Assembly: GCA_963664715.2 (NCBI GenBank)
Contig: CAXXUY010000006.1
Coordinates: forward strand, 62,001 to 126,000
Reading direction: 5' to 3'
Length of the DNA stretch: 64,000 bases
DNA from: JAPOXR01 sp963664715
GTDB lineage: Bacteria; Pseudomonadota; Alphaproteobacteria; Rhodobacterales; Rhodobacteraceae
The translations under genes were made by a program, and so were the position numbers. Below are positions 1 to 8,549 of this stretch, piece after piece. Each line of letters begins with the position of its first letter. Within the stretch, counting starts at the first letter, position 1. The notes under the pieces were generated by a model that searched no databases, was not told the origin of the DNA, and was given only the letters and a program-made list of their open reading frames with translations.

Positions 1-1207
1 TATCGATGACCATCCCGTCATCGTCCGGTACCCTGATGACCGGTATGACGGGTCCGAAGGTCTCTTCCATGACCAGCTCGGCTCCGGCAGGAACCCGGTC
101 GACAACGATTGGTGGAAGCACGGCGCCTTTCCTGCCGGGATCGTAGAGCACTTCGGCGCCGTCCTCGGCTGCCATGTAGACCCGCTTCTCGAACAACTGC
201 GCCGCCTGTTCGCTGACGACGGTGCCGAGATCGGTATCCGGATCCGTTGGATCGCCGAAACTGATCGATCGGGCAAGGTCGAGAAGCAGCGGGACAAACC
301 TGTCTGCCACCCCTTCCTGGCAGAGGATTCGTTTTACAGCCGTGCAGCGCTGCCCGGAATTCTTCGTGGCCCCGGCCACGGCAAGCTCGGCCGCCTTGGC
401 GAGATCATCATCATCAAGATCGTTGCAGATGATCAGCGGGTCGTTGCCGCCGAGTTCCAGCACTGTCCTCTTGTAGCCCGCCCGTTCGGCAATCATCTTG
501 CCGACGGCGACGCCCCCGGTAAACGTTATGAGATCGATATTGGAATTCGAAATCATCTCCGGTCCGATGACCTCGGGCAATCCGGTGACGACAGAGAACA
601 TTTCGGGCGGCAGTCCGGCCTCGTAAAGAATGTCGGCAAGGCAAAGCGAAGAGAAGGGTGTCAGTTCGGTCTGCTTGCAGACAAGGCAGTTGTTCGTCGC
701 CACGGCAGGCGCAACCTTGTGGGCGACCATGTTGAGGGGATGATTGAAGGGCGTGATCGCCGAGATAGCCCCCAGGGGCTGGCGCAAGGTGAAGATCTTG
801 CGAGCCTTGCCCTGCGGCGTCAGGTCACATGAGAAAATCTCGCCATCATCGAGAATGCAGAGCTGGCCTGCCTGGTTGAACACGTCGCAGGCCCGGCCGA
901 CCTCGTAGAGCGAGTCCTTCTTCGAGATTCCCAGTTCCAGGGTCACCAGCCTGGACAGGGACTCCTTTCTCGCCTCCAACAACTCCGCAGTGCGAAACAG
1001 TACCTGCTGCCGTTCAAAACGTGTCAGGCGGGGCTGATATCCGGCTGCGATGTCAAAAGCCTTCCGGGCATGTTCGGCCCGGCCCTGTGGCACGGTGCCG
1101 ATGACCTCTCCAGTGTACGGGTAATGCACGGGGATCGTGCCGTCAGTGCCGACCGACTCCCCGGCGATACGCATCGTTTCTTCCAGGAAGACCTCTCGAT
1201 TGCCCAT
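1..1207 (-). CDS. phnY: Phosphonoacetaldehyde dehydrogenase, 3' end outside the window
   Basis: This is an NAD(P)-dependent aldehyde dehydrogenase that oxidises phosphonoacetaldehyde to phosphonoacetate in the cytosol. I read it by reverse translation from the ATG at 1205-1207; it starts MGNREVFLEETM and stays open to the window edge, so the C-terminus is missing. Visible landmarks are the cofactor-side stretch TPFNHPLN, the LELGGNDPLI block with the conserved Glu, which is typical of PhnY-type enzymes, and the catalytic Cys in NSGQRCTAVKR. It starts 1 nt after the phnA stop codon, in the order phnW-phnA-phnY, so translational coupling is likely. The substrate assignment rests mainly on this operon context. 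Generic aldehyde dehydrogenases share the catalytic motifs, but the neighbours make PhnY by far the best reading. Confidence 0.88.
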   Translation of the reverse strand, partial: MGNREVFLEETMRIAGESVGTDGTIPVHYPYTGEVIGTVPQGRAEHARKAFDIAAGYQPRLTRFERQQVLFRTAELLEARKESLSRLVTLELGISKKDSLYEVGRACDVFNQAGQLCILDDGEIFSCDLTPQGKARKIFTLRQPLGAISAITPFNHPLNMVAHKVAPAVATNNCLVCKQTELTPFSSLCLADILYEAGLPPEMFSVVTGLPEVIGPEMISNSNIDLITFTGGVAVGKMIAERAGYKRTVLELGGNDPLIICNDLDDDDLAKAAELAVAGATKNSGQRCTAVKRILCQEGVADRFVPLLLDLARSISFGDPTDPDTDLGTVVSEQAAQLFEKRVYMAAEDGAEVLYDPGRKGAVLPPIVVDRVPAGAELVMEETFGPVIPVIRVPDDDGMVID

Positions 1208-1208
1208 C

Positions 1209-2456
1209 CTAGACCCCTTTCTGCGCCGCGTGCGCGGCTATGTGAAACGCATCGAAATTGCGAAGCCCGGTTTCGTCAAGATCGATCGGCCTGTTCACGA
1301 TAAAGGGAACCACCTGTTCCGAAAGTCCGCCATGCGACCTCAAGGGCGCGTCAAGCGCTTCGAGCTGGTGCCTGTGCCGCGATGTTCCCAGTACCGCGTT
1401 CTCCGTAGATATCACGACGAGATCGCCGATCCGGTCCCGGGGAAGGTCAAACCGGCTGGCGGCTTCATCACCGCTGACCGCGGTTTCGACCATGTCCAGA
1501 GACAGGAGATCGGAGATGACCTTGCCAGCATCTGCGGTGGCCGGCAAGTAGGCTGTCGCAAACGAACCGAGCGATCCGTGATGCACCACGTACGGATCAG
1601 TTATCGGCAGGATGACCCGTGCGCTGGCCACTCCAAGCCATTCATCCAGTGCATCCTGCAGGTAGAGGACTTCCGGGCTGCCGTCCGGGCCATGTTTGGG
1701 TTTCATACCGTGATCGGCCGTTACGACAAGTGCGGCACCGGCTGCATCCAGTTCATGCAGATAGCGATCGACCATTCCATTGAAGGCAATGGCTTCCTCC
1801 TCCCCGGGAGCGAATTTGTGCTGAATGTAATCGGTCGTGGACAGATACAGGAAGTCCGGACGATACTCCTCCAGGAGTCTGACCCCCGAGGCAAATACGA
1901 ACTCTGACAGGCCGGCCGAATAGACATCGGGCACCGGCATGCCTGTCCAATCGGCGACATTGGCAATTCCATGCTCGACCAGCGTCGTCTCGCCGGAACA
2001 TTCGGCCGAAAAGCACCATGCGCGTCCCGATGAACAGTCGAGACCGGCACCCAGGAGCGCCCTGAGCTTGTCCTTTGCAGTCACGACGGCCACCTTGAAC
2101 CCGGCATTCCAGGCGGCAGCGAAGACTGTCCCGGCTCGCAGAAACCGAACGTCATTCATCATGACCTCTTCACCGGTATCGGGATCGAGGAAATAATTGC
2201 CTGATATTCCGTGCACCGCGGGCGGAGAGCCGGTTGCAATCGACAGGTTGTTAGGATTGGTGAAGGACGGGATAGCGCTGAGTGCCTGCGTGGCTACGCC
2301 CCTAGCCATCATCCGTTCCAGTGTCGGCATCCTGCCGGCTTCGATGGTGCATTCCAGATATTCCGGCTCGCACCCGTCAAGGCAGACCACGACCGCGGGA
2401 ACCTCCGGTGCCGGGTACGATCGGCCGTTCGCGCTGAAGGCAGCGGTACCAGGCAT
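1209..2456 (-). CDS. phnA: Phosphonoacetate hydrolase
   Basis: This 415-aa enzyme of the alkaline phosphatase/nucleotide pyrophosphatase superfamily cleaves the C-P bond of phosphonoacetate to give acetate and phosphate. The metal and nucleophile residues known for the family are visible: Asp27 in VVCLDGCEP, the nucleophile Thr66 in SFTNPNN, the Asp/His pair in STTDYIQHKF, the DHG pair in VTADHGMKPKH, and a late His in RSHGGLSEQ. The length is as expected for PhnA. The gene is 3 nt downstream of phnW and 1 nt upstream of phnY, so the three form one tight operon. It is not the alkylphosphonate-operon protein that is also called PhnA. Function is assigned from motifs together with context. Confidence 0.92.
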   Translation of the reverse strand: MPGTAAFSANGRSYPAPEVPAVVVCLDGCEPEYLECTIEAGRMPTLERMMARGVATQALSAIPSFTNPNNLSIATGSPPAVHGISGNYFLDPDTGEEVMMNDVRFLRAGTVFAAAWNAGFKVAVVTAKDKLRALLGAGLDCSSGRAWCFSAECSGETTLVEHGIANVADWTGMPVPDVYSAGLSEFVFASGVRLLEEYRPDFLYLSTTDYIQHKFAPGEEEAIAFNGMVDRYLHELDAAGAALVVTADHGMKPKHGPDGSPEVLYLQDALDEWLGVASARVILPITDPYVVHHGSLGSFATAYLPATADAGKVISDLLSLDMVETAVSGDEAASRFDLPRDRIGDLVVISTENAVLGTSRHRHQLEALDAPLRSHGGLSEQVVPFIVNRPIDLDETGLRNFDAFHIAAHAAQKGV

Positions 2457-2459
2457 GTG

Positions 2460-3647
2460 TCAGGCGGCCCTCAACAATTCGCGTTCGCGCAGTGCGGATT
2501 CCGGAGGCGAGGCATCTGTCACGCCCATTTTGCCAAGCGCTTCCTCAACCGCGCCGCACACTCCCTGCATCGTGGCTTCGTCGAGATGGCCCACGCAGCC
2601 GATGCGGAAGCTGTCGACCTCGGTGAGCTTGCCGGGGTAAATCAGGAAACCGCGCTGACCGATCAGTTCGTAGAACCTCCGGAAATCGAACGCCGGATCG
2701 GCCGGGTTGAAAAAGGTCACGATTATCGGAGAAAGCCACTCATCGCTCAGCAGCGTCTCGAATCCGAGGCTGCGCATTCCAGACACGACGACATCCCGGT
2801 TGCGGGAGTAGCGCCGGTTGCGGCCAGCAATGCCGCCTTCCTGCTCGTGCTGGTGAAGGGCCTCGAGAAAGGCGGCAACGACATGGGTTGGCGGGGTAAA
2901 GCGCCACTGGCCATCCTGATTGAAGCCGCGCAGCTGGGCGTGCACATCGAGCGAGAGCGAGTGGCAGTTCCCGGCAGACTTGTCCAGCGCTTCTGCATTC
3001 GCAAAGACGAAGCCAAATCCCGGCACTCCCTCGAGACACTTGTTGGATGACGACACCAGGGCATCGAAAGGGACGGTCACGGGATCGATCGGGATCGCCC
3101 CGAAGGCGCTCATGCTGTCGATCAGCAGAGAGCGGCCGGCCATTTGCGTGGCCTCGGCCAGTTCGGCAATGGGATTGAGGATGCCCGAACTGGTTTCGCA
3201 GTGGATCGCAATGACATGTGTTATCGAGGGGTCGGCACCAAGAGCCATGCTCACGTCGCTGGCACGCGGAGGCAGATAGTCACCCTTGTCGATAACCCTG
3301 TGCGGTCGCCCGATCCTGTCGAGGATGGCTGCGGCCCGCTTGCCGTATGCACCATTGGCAAGGACCAGCGCCTTTCCGTCCTTCGGAACCAGCGTCCCGA
3401 TCATTGATTCAACCGAGAAGGTTCCGCTTCCCTGCAACGGGATGCACTCGAACATTCCCTCGCCTTCGATCAATTGGAGAAGGCGGTGCCTGATTTCCGC
3501 TGTCATGTCGATGAATTCGGAATCGCGCGACCCCCAATCGCGCAGCATTGCCTCCTTTGTCCGGCGCGAGGTGGTCAGCGGACCCGGGGTCAGCAGCAAG
3601 GGCTCGCCCTTGAATGGAAGTTCAATTCGGTAGTTGGTGCCGGACAT
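2460..3647 (-). CDS. phnW: 2-aminoethylphosphonate:pyruvate aminotransferase
   Basis: This PLP-dependent class V aminotransferase of 395 aa transfers the amino group of 2-aminoethylphosphonate to pyruvate, giving phosphonoacetaldehyde and alanine. It opens with LLTPGPLTTSRRTKEAMLRDWGSRD, a hallmark of PhnW, and has the PLP Lys in SSSNKCLEGVPGFGFV and the Asp of DSMSAFGAIP. The reading frame extends 39 codons further upstream, but the ATG at 3645-3647 is preceded by an AAGGGG ribosome-binding site and gives the normal family length, so I chose it. It is the first gene of the phnWAY operon and is divergent from the LysR gene at 3784. No PhnX phosphonatase is seen here, so the oxidative route through PhnY and PhnA is implied. 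Confidence 0.93.
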   Translation of the reverse strand: MSGTNYRIELPFKGEPLLLTPGPLTTSRRTKEAMLRDWGSRDSEFIDMTAEIRHRLLQLIEGEGMFECIPLQGSGTFSVESMIGTLVPKDGKALVLANGAYGKRAAAILDRIGRPHRVIDKGDYLPPRASDVSMALGADPSITHVIAIHCETSSGILNPIAELAEATQMAGRSLLIDSMSAFGAIPIDPVTVPFDALVSSSNKCLEGVPGFGFVFANAEALDKSAGNCHSLSLDVHAQLRGFNQDGQWRFTPPTHVVAAFLEALHQHEQEGGIAGRNRRYSRNRDVVVSGMRSLGFETLLSDEWLSPIIVTFFNPADPAFDFRRFYELIGQRGFLIYPGKLTEVDSFRIGCVGHLDEATMQGVCGAVEEALGKMGVTDASPPESALRERELLRAA

Positions 3648-3702
3648 TGCAACCCCTTCGATGCGTCTCTCCACAAGCCGAATATGACGTCCAGAAGGAT
3701 TT

Positions 3703-3720
3703 ACAAAATCGTTATTTTGT
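3703..3720. promoter_or_regulatory. Perfect 7-4-7 palindrome between phnW and the LysR gene
   Basis: The sequence ACAAAAT, CGTT, ATTTTGT is a perfect inverted repeat in an AT-rich patch of a GC-rich intergenic region, and it contains T-N11-A spacing. A TATAAT-like hexamer overlaps its right end. Position between divergent phnW and lysR genes fits a LysR-type operator and promoter; binding is inferred, not shown. Confidence 0.5.
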
Positions 3721-3783
3721 ATAATATCATAAATCTTGCTTATAGGTCGTCGACGCTTCGACATTCGACCCAGGACATGCGGA

Positions 3784-4686
3784 ATGCGGTATGCACAGCT
3801 CAGAGCCTTTCACAATGTTGCCCTTTACGGCGGGTTTTCACGAGCCGCGGACAATCTACACCTGACCCAGCCGGCAATTTCCGACCAGGTCGGCAAGCTG
3901 GAATCGCAATACGACACCCTGCTCTTCAACCGTTCTGGCAACCGGACGGTGCTGACGGCAAGTGGCAGGCGACTCTTTGATTGCACCACCAGGCTGTTCG
4001 AGGCCGAAACAAGTGCGAGGGAATTCCTGTCAGATACGCGCGCCGAACTTTCTGGCCAGATCAGGCTGGTCGTGGATTCGGCATGCCACGTTGCCGGCAT
4101 GCTCGCCGGCTTCCGGAAGACCAATCCTGAAGTCAGGATCAGGCTGCGCTCGGGAAATACCGAAGAAGTCATGCGTTCGCTCTTCGACTACGAGGCCGAG
4201 ATCGGCGTGGTGGGGAACCTTCCGAAGAGCAAGGGAATCCGGAAGATGACGCTGGGAACCGCTCAGGTTGTGGCAATCGTTGCCGCAAACCATCCGCTTG
4301 CCGCTGCGGGAGAGGCCACCCTCGGGGAACTTGCCGGATATCCGTTCGTGCTGCGCGAGCCGGGCTCAAGGACACGCGAGGTTGTAGAAACGGCAGCAGG
4401 CAGGATGGGAGTCGGCACAGAGGACGCGCTTGAGGCCGAGGGGCGGGAAGCGGTTCGGGAACTTGTCGCGGCCGGGCTGGGAGTCGGATTCGTCTCGGAA
4501 AGCGAGATGCCTGACGATGCCGGACTCGCGAAAATTGGAGTGATCGATCCCCGATTCATCATGGAGGAACACCTCGTGCACCTGACACGGAGACGGGACT
4601 CTCCGATGATACGGTCCTTCATGCGGTCGGCGGTCGAGTGGCAACACCGGTTGCCCGGTGCCGAAAGAATGAAGGCACTTCCCTGA
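3784..4686 (+). CDS. LysR-family regulator of the phosphonate operon
   Basis: This 300-aa LysR-type regulator has an N-terminal winged helix (LRAFHNVALYGGFSRAADNL, then LTQPAISDQVGKLE), followed by a substrate-binding-protein-like effector domain containing VAANHPLA and the AGLGVGFVSE motif. The open frame begins at 3736, but the HTH alignment and normal family length favour the ATG at 3784. It is divergent from phnW across a 136-bp intergenic region with a palindrome, the classic arrangement of a LysR activator and its target operon. Comparable LysR genes next to phnWAY are sometimes called phnR. That it regulates phnWAY, with an aminoethylphosphonate-related inducer, is inference from position. 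Confidence 0.9.
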   Translation: MRYAQLRAFHNVALYGGFSRAADNLHLTQPAISDQVGKLESQYDTLLFNRSGNRTVLTASGRRLFDCTTRLFEAETSAREFLSDTRAELSGQIRLVVDSACHVAGMLAGFRKTNPEVRIRLRSGNTEEVMRSLFDYEAEIGVVGNLPKSKGIRKMTLGTAQVVAIVAANHPLAAAGEATLGELAGYPFVLREPGSRTREVVETAAGRMGVGTEDALEAEGREAVRELVAAGLGVGFVSESEMPDDAGLAKIGVIDPRFIMEEHLVHLTRRRDSPMIRSFMRSAVEWQHRLPGAERMKALP

Positions 4687-4894
4687 GGCAAGGTATTTCA
4701 TCCAGACAAGCTCCGAGACGATGACTGCAATCGCCGGTTGTCAGCAGTCAAATCAACAGGTTTCAAGCACCGCGCCGAGTCATTTCGATTCGGTGGTTCC
4801 AGCGCAGGGGGCCGCTGAGTGCCAGCCGCAGTCGCAGGTACTGGAGACAGCAAGGGGCATGCAGCAGATGGCGAAATGTGCCCGCACCCGGTGC

Positions 4895-5203
4895 TCATTC
4901 CAATGGATCTTCGACCGGGCTCCAACGCCCCTGCGAATTTGACTTTAGGGCGGCTTCCATGATCGACACCGACGCGAAAGCAGCATCCAGTTCCTCGATC
5001 AGCCCCTTCAGCAGCATCAGCCCGGTTGCGGCGACGGCACCGACAACATGCTGCTCGATCTCGGCAATATCCATGCCCTGGCGGTCCGACCGGCAGATCT
5101 CCTCCGCCTGCCTTGCAAACTCCATCGCCGCCCTGCGAACAGGCTCGGGCAGATGCAAAAACTCCCTGGCAAGGATATCGGCTGTGTGCGACTCCAAGGA
5201 CAT
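4895..5203 (-). CDS. Small hypothetical protein, Ala/Glu-rich helical
   Basis: A 102-aa frame starts at the ATG at 5201-5203 (MSLESHTADILAREF); the frame also permits a start at 5251. It is rich in Ala, Glu and Leu and probably all-helical, with a central hydrophobic stretch (VVGAVAATGLMLLKGL). The amino-acid composition looks like a real protein rather than a shadow frame. I recognise no family. It stands alone between the LysR gene and a remnant and may itself be a fragment. Confidence 0.4.
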   Translation of the reverse strand: MSLESHTADILAREFLHLPEPVRRAAMEFARQAEEICRSDRQGMDIAEIEQHVVGAVAATGLMLLKGLIEELDAAFASVSIMEAALKSNSQGRWSPVEDPLE

Positions 5204-5427
5204 CGGGAATGCGCCATTGATTGATATATTGCTAATCAGGATCTGCCACATCCTGTGATCGGTGGCATTCCCGACCCGCCCCGAAAACCCGCATTCGTGC
5301 CCGAAACCGGCATCACCGGCACGGCACGGGCACAGTCCGGCCCGATCAACGCCGAATCACACCGAATCACCCGGGCAAACCACCCGGTTTTGCCCGAAAC
5401 AAGCCACGTGCTGTCGCACTGTGAGAT

Positions 5428-5745
5428 TTACACCCTGAGTACCTGTCCCATCTGTGGATAGAGAGGTTCGGCAGGGCGCTGGCTCTCGGGAGCCTCCACG
5501 AATGAGGTCAGCAATTTGCCTTCCTCGGCAATGCTCGCGATCCTGTTGAGTAGCACCGTCTTGCCTGTTCCTCGAAGCCTCAAAATAATCTGTGACTGAG
5601 AACTTCTACCCGCAATCACGCGAACAAGCGCAACACTCGCGTCTTGAATGATGCCGTCCCGTCCAGCCAGTTCCTGGGCGGAGAACCGGCTCCGGGCGAG
5701 AAAGGGTTTGCCATCGGATCCAACGAGACACGTCCTTGCTAACAA
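5428..5745 (-). pseudogene. AAA ATPase, N-terminal fragment with Walker A
   Basis: The 105-aa frame contains RFSAQELAGRDGIIQDA followed by LRGTGKTVLLNRIA, a Walker A P-loop in the style of Orc1/Cdc6-like bacterial AAA proteins, then VEAPESQR. Proteins of this type are usually about 380 aa. Here everything after the first strand-helix unit is missing, including Walker B and the sensors, and the frame ends soon after the P-loop. It is best read as a truncated pseudogene, perhaps of a mobile-element-borne ATPase. Identity of the intact parent is tentative. Confidence 0.55.
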
Positions 5746-6203
5746 ATTATGGGCCGTAAAGCCGACTCGGGCGATAAATTTCTATAGCCAGCCAGAAATT
5801 CCAGTTGAAGCAGTATCTGTTTAAGTTCTTTGGTTTATTCTCAATGTTCGAATGGAATTGAGTTCCTTGTGCGTGGCCCGGAACCGAACGAATGAGAGGT
5901 CTCGGTCTTGTCTGCGACGGCTCCAAGCAGCAACCTCCAGGTCCCGAAACAGATCATGGCGATGAGCGACAACTGGCGAAATACCAAGTCGCTGTCGTCG
6001 ACCACATGCCGGACAGACTAACTCTGGTCAAGACGCGCCGTGGCAGGCTCCCGCAGATCCATCGAGACTGTCCGGGTCATCGCCTCCGTTTCCGGTGCGG
6101 CTGTTCCTGAACTGAATCAGATTGCCGCCGCAATTGGAATCCCCATCAGGTTTACCAATGACCATCCGGCTCCATCTGCAGGTCCGGAAGAAGTGTTCTC
6201 CCC
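5746..6203. other. Gene-less stretch
   Basis: About 460 bases upstream of the ATPase fragment and past the 3' end of the DUF5054 gene. Frames on either strand are short and have no recognisable motif. I see no RNA gene. Confidence 0.5.
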
Positions 6204-8546
6204 TCACCAGTTCTGTACCTCCGGGGCCTCGTCGAGATACGGGGTCCTGACAGTGACATGCAGTGCAGTCATTGCGCGCAGTTCCGCGTGTGCGTGCACT
6301 GCTCCTGTCAGCGACAAGATCAGACGGAACGGAGCCGGATCGAAAATGCGAACAGGAAAGTTCGTGTCCCAATGGTTGTTGACGGTCCAGAAACTCCCGC
6401 CTTTGAGATCGTCAAGGCAGTCGTGCGGACATCGGTATCTGGGCCCGCCCGGCTGGAACAGTGGCGCATCCGGGGAAGCGATCACTAGGTAGAAGTCAGG
6501 ATCTTCTGCCAGTGCCAGGCCGCCCTGCATGCATTGCCATCCCAGGCTGGACGACGGAACGTGCCCAGCAGCGCAATCAATCCAGCCGCCGCCGGTGTCC
6601 AGCAGGATATGGCGATCATGTCCGGGCACTGAAATCGGCCAGTTTACGGAGAACGCCTGTTCCATGTTCCTGACTTGCTGGATTGCCGTCAGTTGCGGTC
6701 GTGCGCACTGTCCCGACAGTCGCCAGGAAGCGTCGATGTCTATGCCCGAACTGAACTCGAACCGCATTGACAATGTCGCACCACTTGCATCGATCGAAGG
6801 CTCGCCTGGAGTCATGGTTGAAGTGTCTTCGAAGAACAGATCGTCACGGTTCCACCCCATCGGCGTATCAGACCTTTCCCAGTACGGGGCCTGAAAGATC
6901 TGGCGCCGTGTGAACCCTTGGCCCAGCAGTTGGACCCGTGGCACCAGGGTAGGCCTGCTGATCACTTCACGGTCGCTGGCCTTGTCTAACCATCGCGCCA
7001 GACCACCGGTCTCGGGGCAGAATTCAAGCCGCGTGAACGCGTTTTCGATCCAGCCCAGTCCTGCGCCGCATTCCGTCTTGCCCGCGAGTACGGGCCTGAC
7101 GATCGTTGCGGCGCCGGGAGCAAGCCGGGCGCGGATACGGTGACGGCCATCCGGAGAGCGGTCTTGAAGGGCGTCGGTCCAGCCATCCTCGCCAAAACCA
7201 GGAAAGAACTCATTGCTTCCGCTGGCCTGAGGGATTGAGATCTGCGGACCCGCGCCCCGGTCGGTCGGCACCGGGATATCCACTTCGATCGAAACGTCGG
7301 CAGGATTTGCAACGAGGTAGGTCTGTTCATCCGCAGTCCGGGTCGGGTGAGAGAACTGGTCGAAGCCGGGATCGCCCTCCACCGGAGCGCCCGGCCTGCC
7401 GGCGCGGCGCCTCGACGCGACCGCAGTTTGACGCAACGCCAGGGCGAATGCCCGGTAAGCGTGGTTGGACTTCTGGGTGCGCTGCGCGGTTGCGAAGATG
7501 TTGTCGGGTGCGGTGCTGGCGCTGTGGGCGCCCCAGGTGTGTTCGTCGTAGAGCGCAAGCGTGTCGACGAGGTCACGGAATACCGTGCTGTCTCCGCCAC
7601 CCATGGCTTCGATCACCGGAAGCAGTCGCTCGGCGGTTCGCGCTGCCGCGGTTTCCAGCGGGGCCGAGGCAACGCCGTCACACCAGCTGTCCATCCACTC
7701 ACCCCGGTAGGTCGGAAGTCCGGAAGACCGGGCCCTGATGATCTCCGCAAGCCGGTCCAGCGTGACGATCTCGATCGGCACCTCTTCCCTTGCATTCCAG
7801 TCCTGGACCGCCTCGCTCAGGAAAAGATCGGGAAAGACATTGTCCCCGTTTGCCGCGTTGGTGACCGTGAGCACGCTGAAGTCAAAGGGCCAGCAATCGC
7901 TCTTGCCGTGTCGGGAGAGTATTTTCCGCAGCTCGGCCTTGTCCTGCTCACCCTTGCGCGAGAGACGCAGGAAGCCGCCGCCGAGGCCGTAATGCTCGCC
8001 CTGCAGCACCAGCATCCGCCCTCCTGAACGGTTTTCCCAGAACCAGGCCGACGGGACGTGATTTCCCCAGTAGCCCCGGTGCGGATTTTGCTGGGTGACC
8101 AGGAAATCCACGCCTCTCTCGACCAGGAGGTCGTTCCAGAACCAGGCGAGCCCGTTGACGTCGCACTGCATGGCCGAGGTGACGGTAATATCGAATTCGT
8201 CCCGCAGCGCATCGATATCCTTCAGGGTCTCTACTGCAAGTGGTCTCGAGACGAGTGGTGTCCAGTGGAAGCGAAGCGCACCAACCGAAATCCGGCCGGC
8301 ATTGTGCAGGGCCTGGAATCGCTCCACATTTCGGGGCGTCGTATTGCGCAGGTAGTCCAGGGTGGTGGATGTAACCTCACAGGTCCACCTGTGCTGCGTG
8401 CCTTCCGGTGCATCATGGGTCGCCTCACACACGTCAAGCGCCTGATCGAGAATATCGCGGTGATGCAGCAGAACCGCCGCGAGGTGGTCTGTGTAGCCGA
8501 GATCGGTGTGTGTCTGGCTCAGGAGGTAGATCTTCTTGGTCGTCAT
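6204..8546 (-). CDS. GH38-like (DUF5054) glycoside hydrolase
   Basis: This 780-aa protein begins YLLSQTHTDLGYTDHL, the His-x-Asp metal-binding start of the glycoside hydrolase 38 (alpha-mannosidase) barrel in its DUF5054 variant. The catalytic-nucleophile region is probably MQCDVNGLAWFWND, and GYWGNHVPSAWFWENRSGG is another conserved DUF5054 block. The C-terminal third is beta-rich, as in GH38 proteins. There is no signal peptide, so it probably acts on imported sugar in the cytosol. It lies 3 nt after a mutarotase-like gene and after remnants of a sugar ABC transporter, which supports a saccharide substrate. The exact substrate cannot be read from sequence; DUF5054 members are poorly characterised. 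Confidence 0.8.
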   Translation of the reverse strand: MTTKKIYLLSQTHTDLGYTDHLAAVLLHHRDILDQALDVCEATHDAPEGTQHRWTCEVTSTTLDYLRNTTPRNVERFQALHNAGRISVGALRFHWTPLVSRPLAVETLKDIDALRDEFDITVTSAMQCDVNGLAWFWNDLLVERGVDFLVTQQNPHRGYWGNHVPSAWFWENRSGGRMLVLQGEHYGLGGGFLRLSRKGEQDKAELRKILSRHGKSDCWPFDFSVLTVTNAANGDNVFPDLFLSEAVQDWNAREEVPIEIVTLDRLAEIIRARSSGLPTYRGEWMDSWCDGVASAPLETAAARTAERLLPVIEAMGGGDSTVFRDLVDTLALYDEHTWGAHSASTAPDNIFATAQRTQKSNHAYRAFALALRQTAVASRRRAGRPGAPVEGDPGFDQFSHPTRTADEQTYLVANPADVSIEVDIPVPTDRGAGPQISIPQASGSNEFFPGFGEDGWTDALQDRSPDGRHRIRARLAPGAATIVRPVLAGKTECGAGLGWIENAFTRLEFCPETGGLARWLDKASDREVISRPTLVPRVQLLGQGFTRRQIFQAPYWERSDTPMGWNRDDLFFEDTSTMTPGEPSIDASGATLSMRFEFSSGIDIDASWRLSGQCARPQLTAIQQVRNMEQAFSVNWPISVPGHDRHILLDTGGGWIDCAAGHVPSSSLGWQCMQGGLALAEDPDFYLVIASPDAPLFQPGGPRYRCPHDCLDDLKGGSFWTVNNHWDTNFPVRIFDPAPFRLILSLTGAVHAHAELRAMTALHVTVRTPYLDEAPEVQNW

Positions 8547-8549
8547 GCG

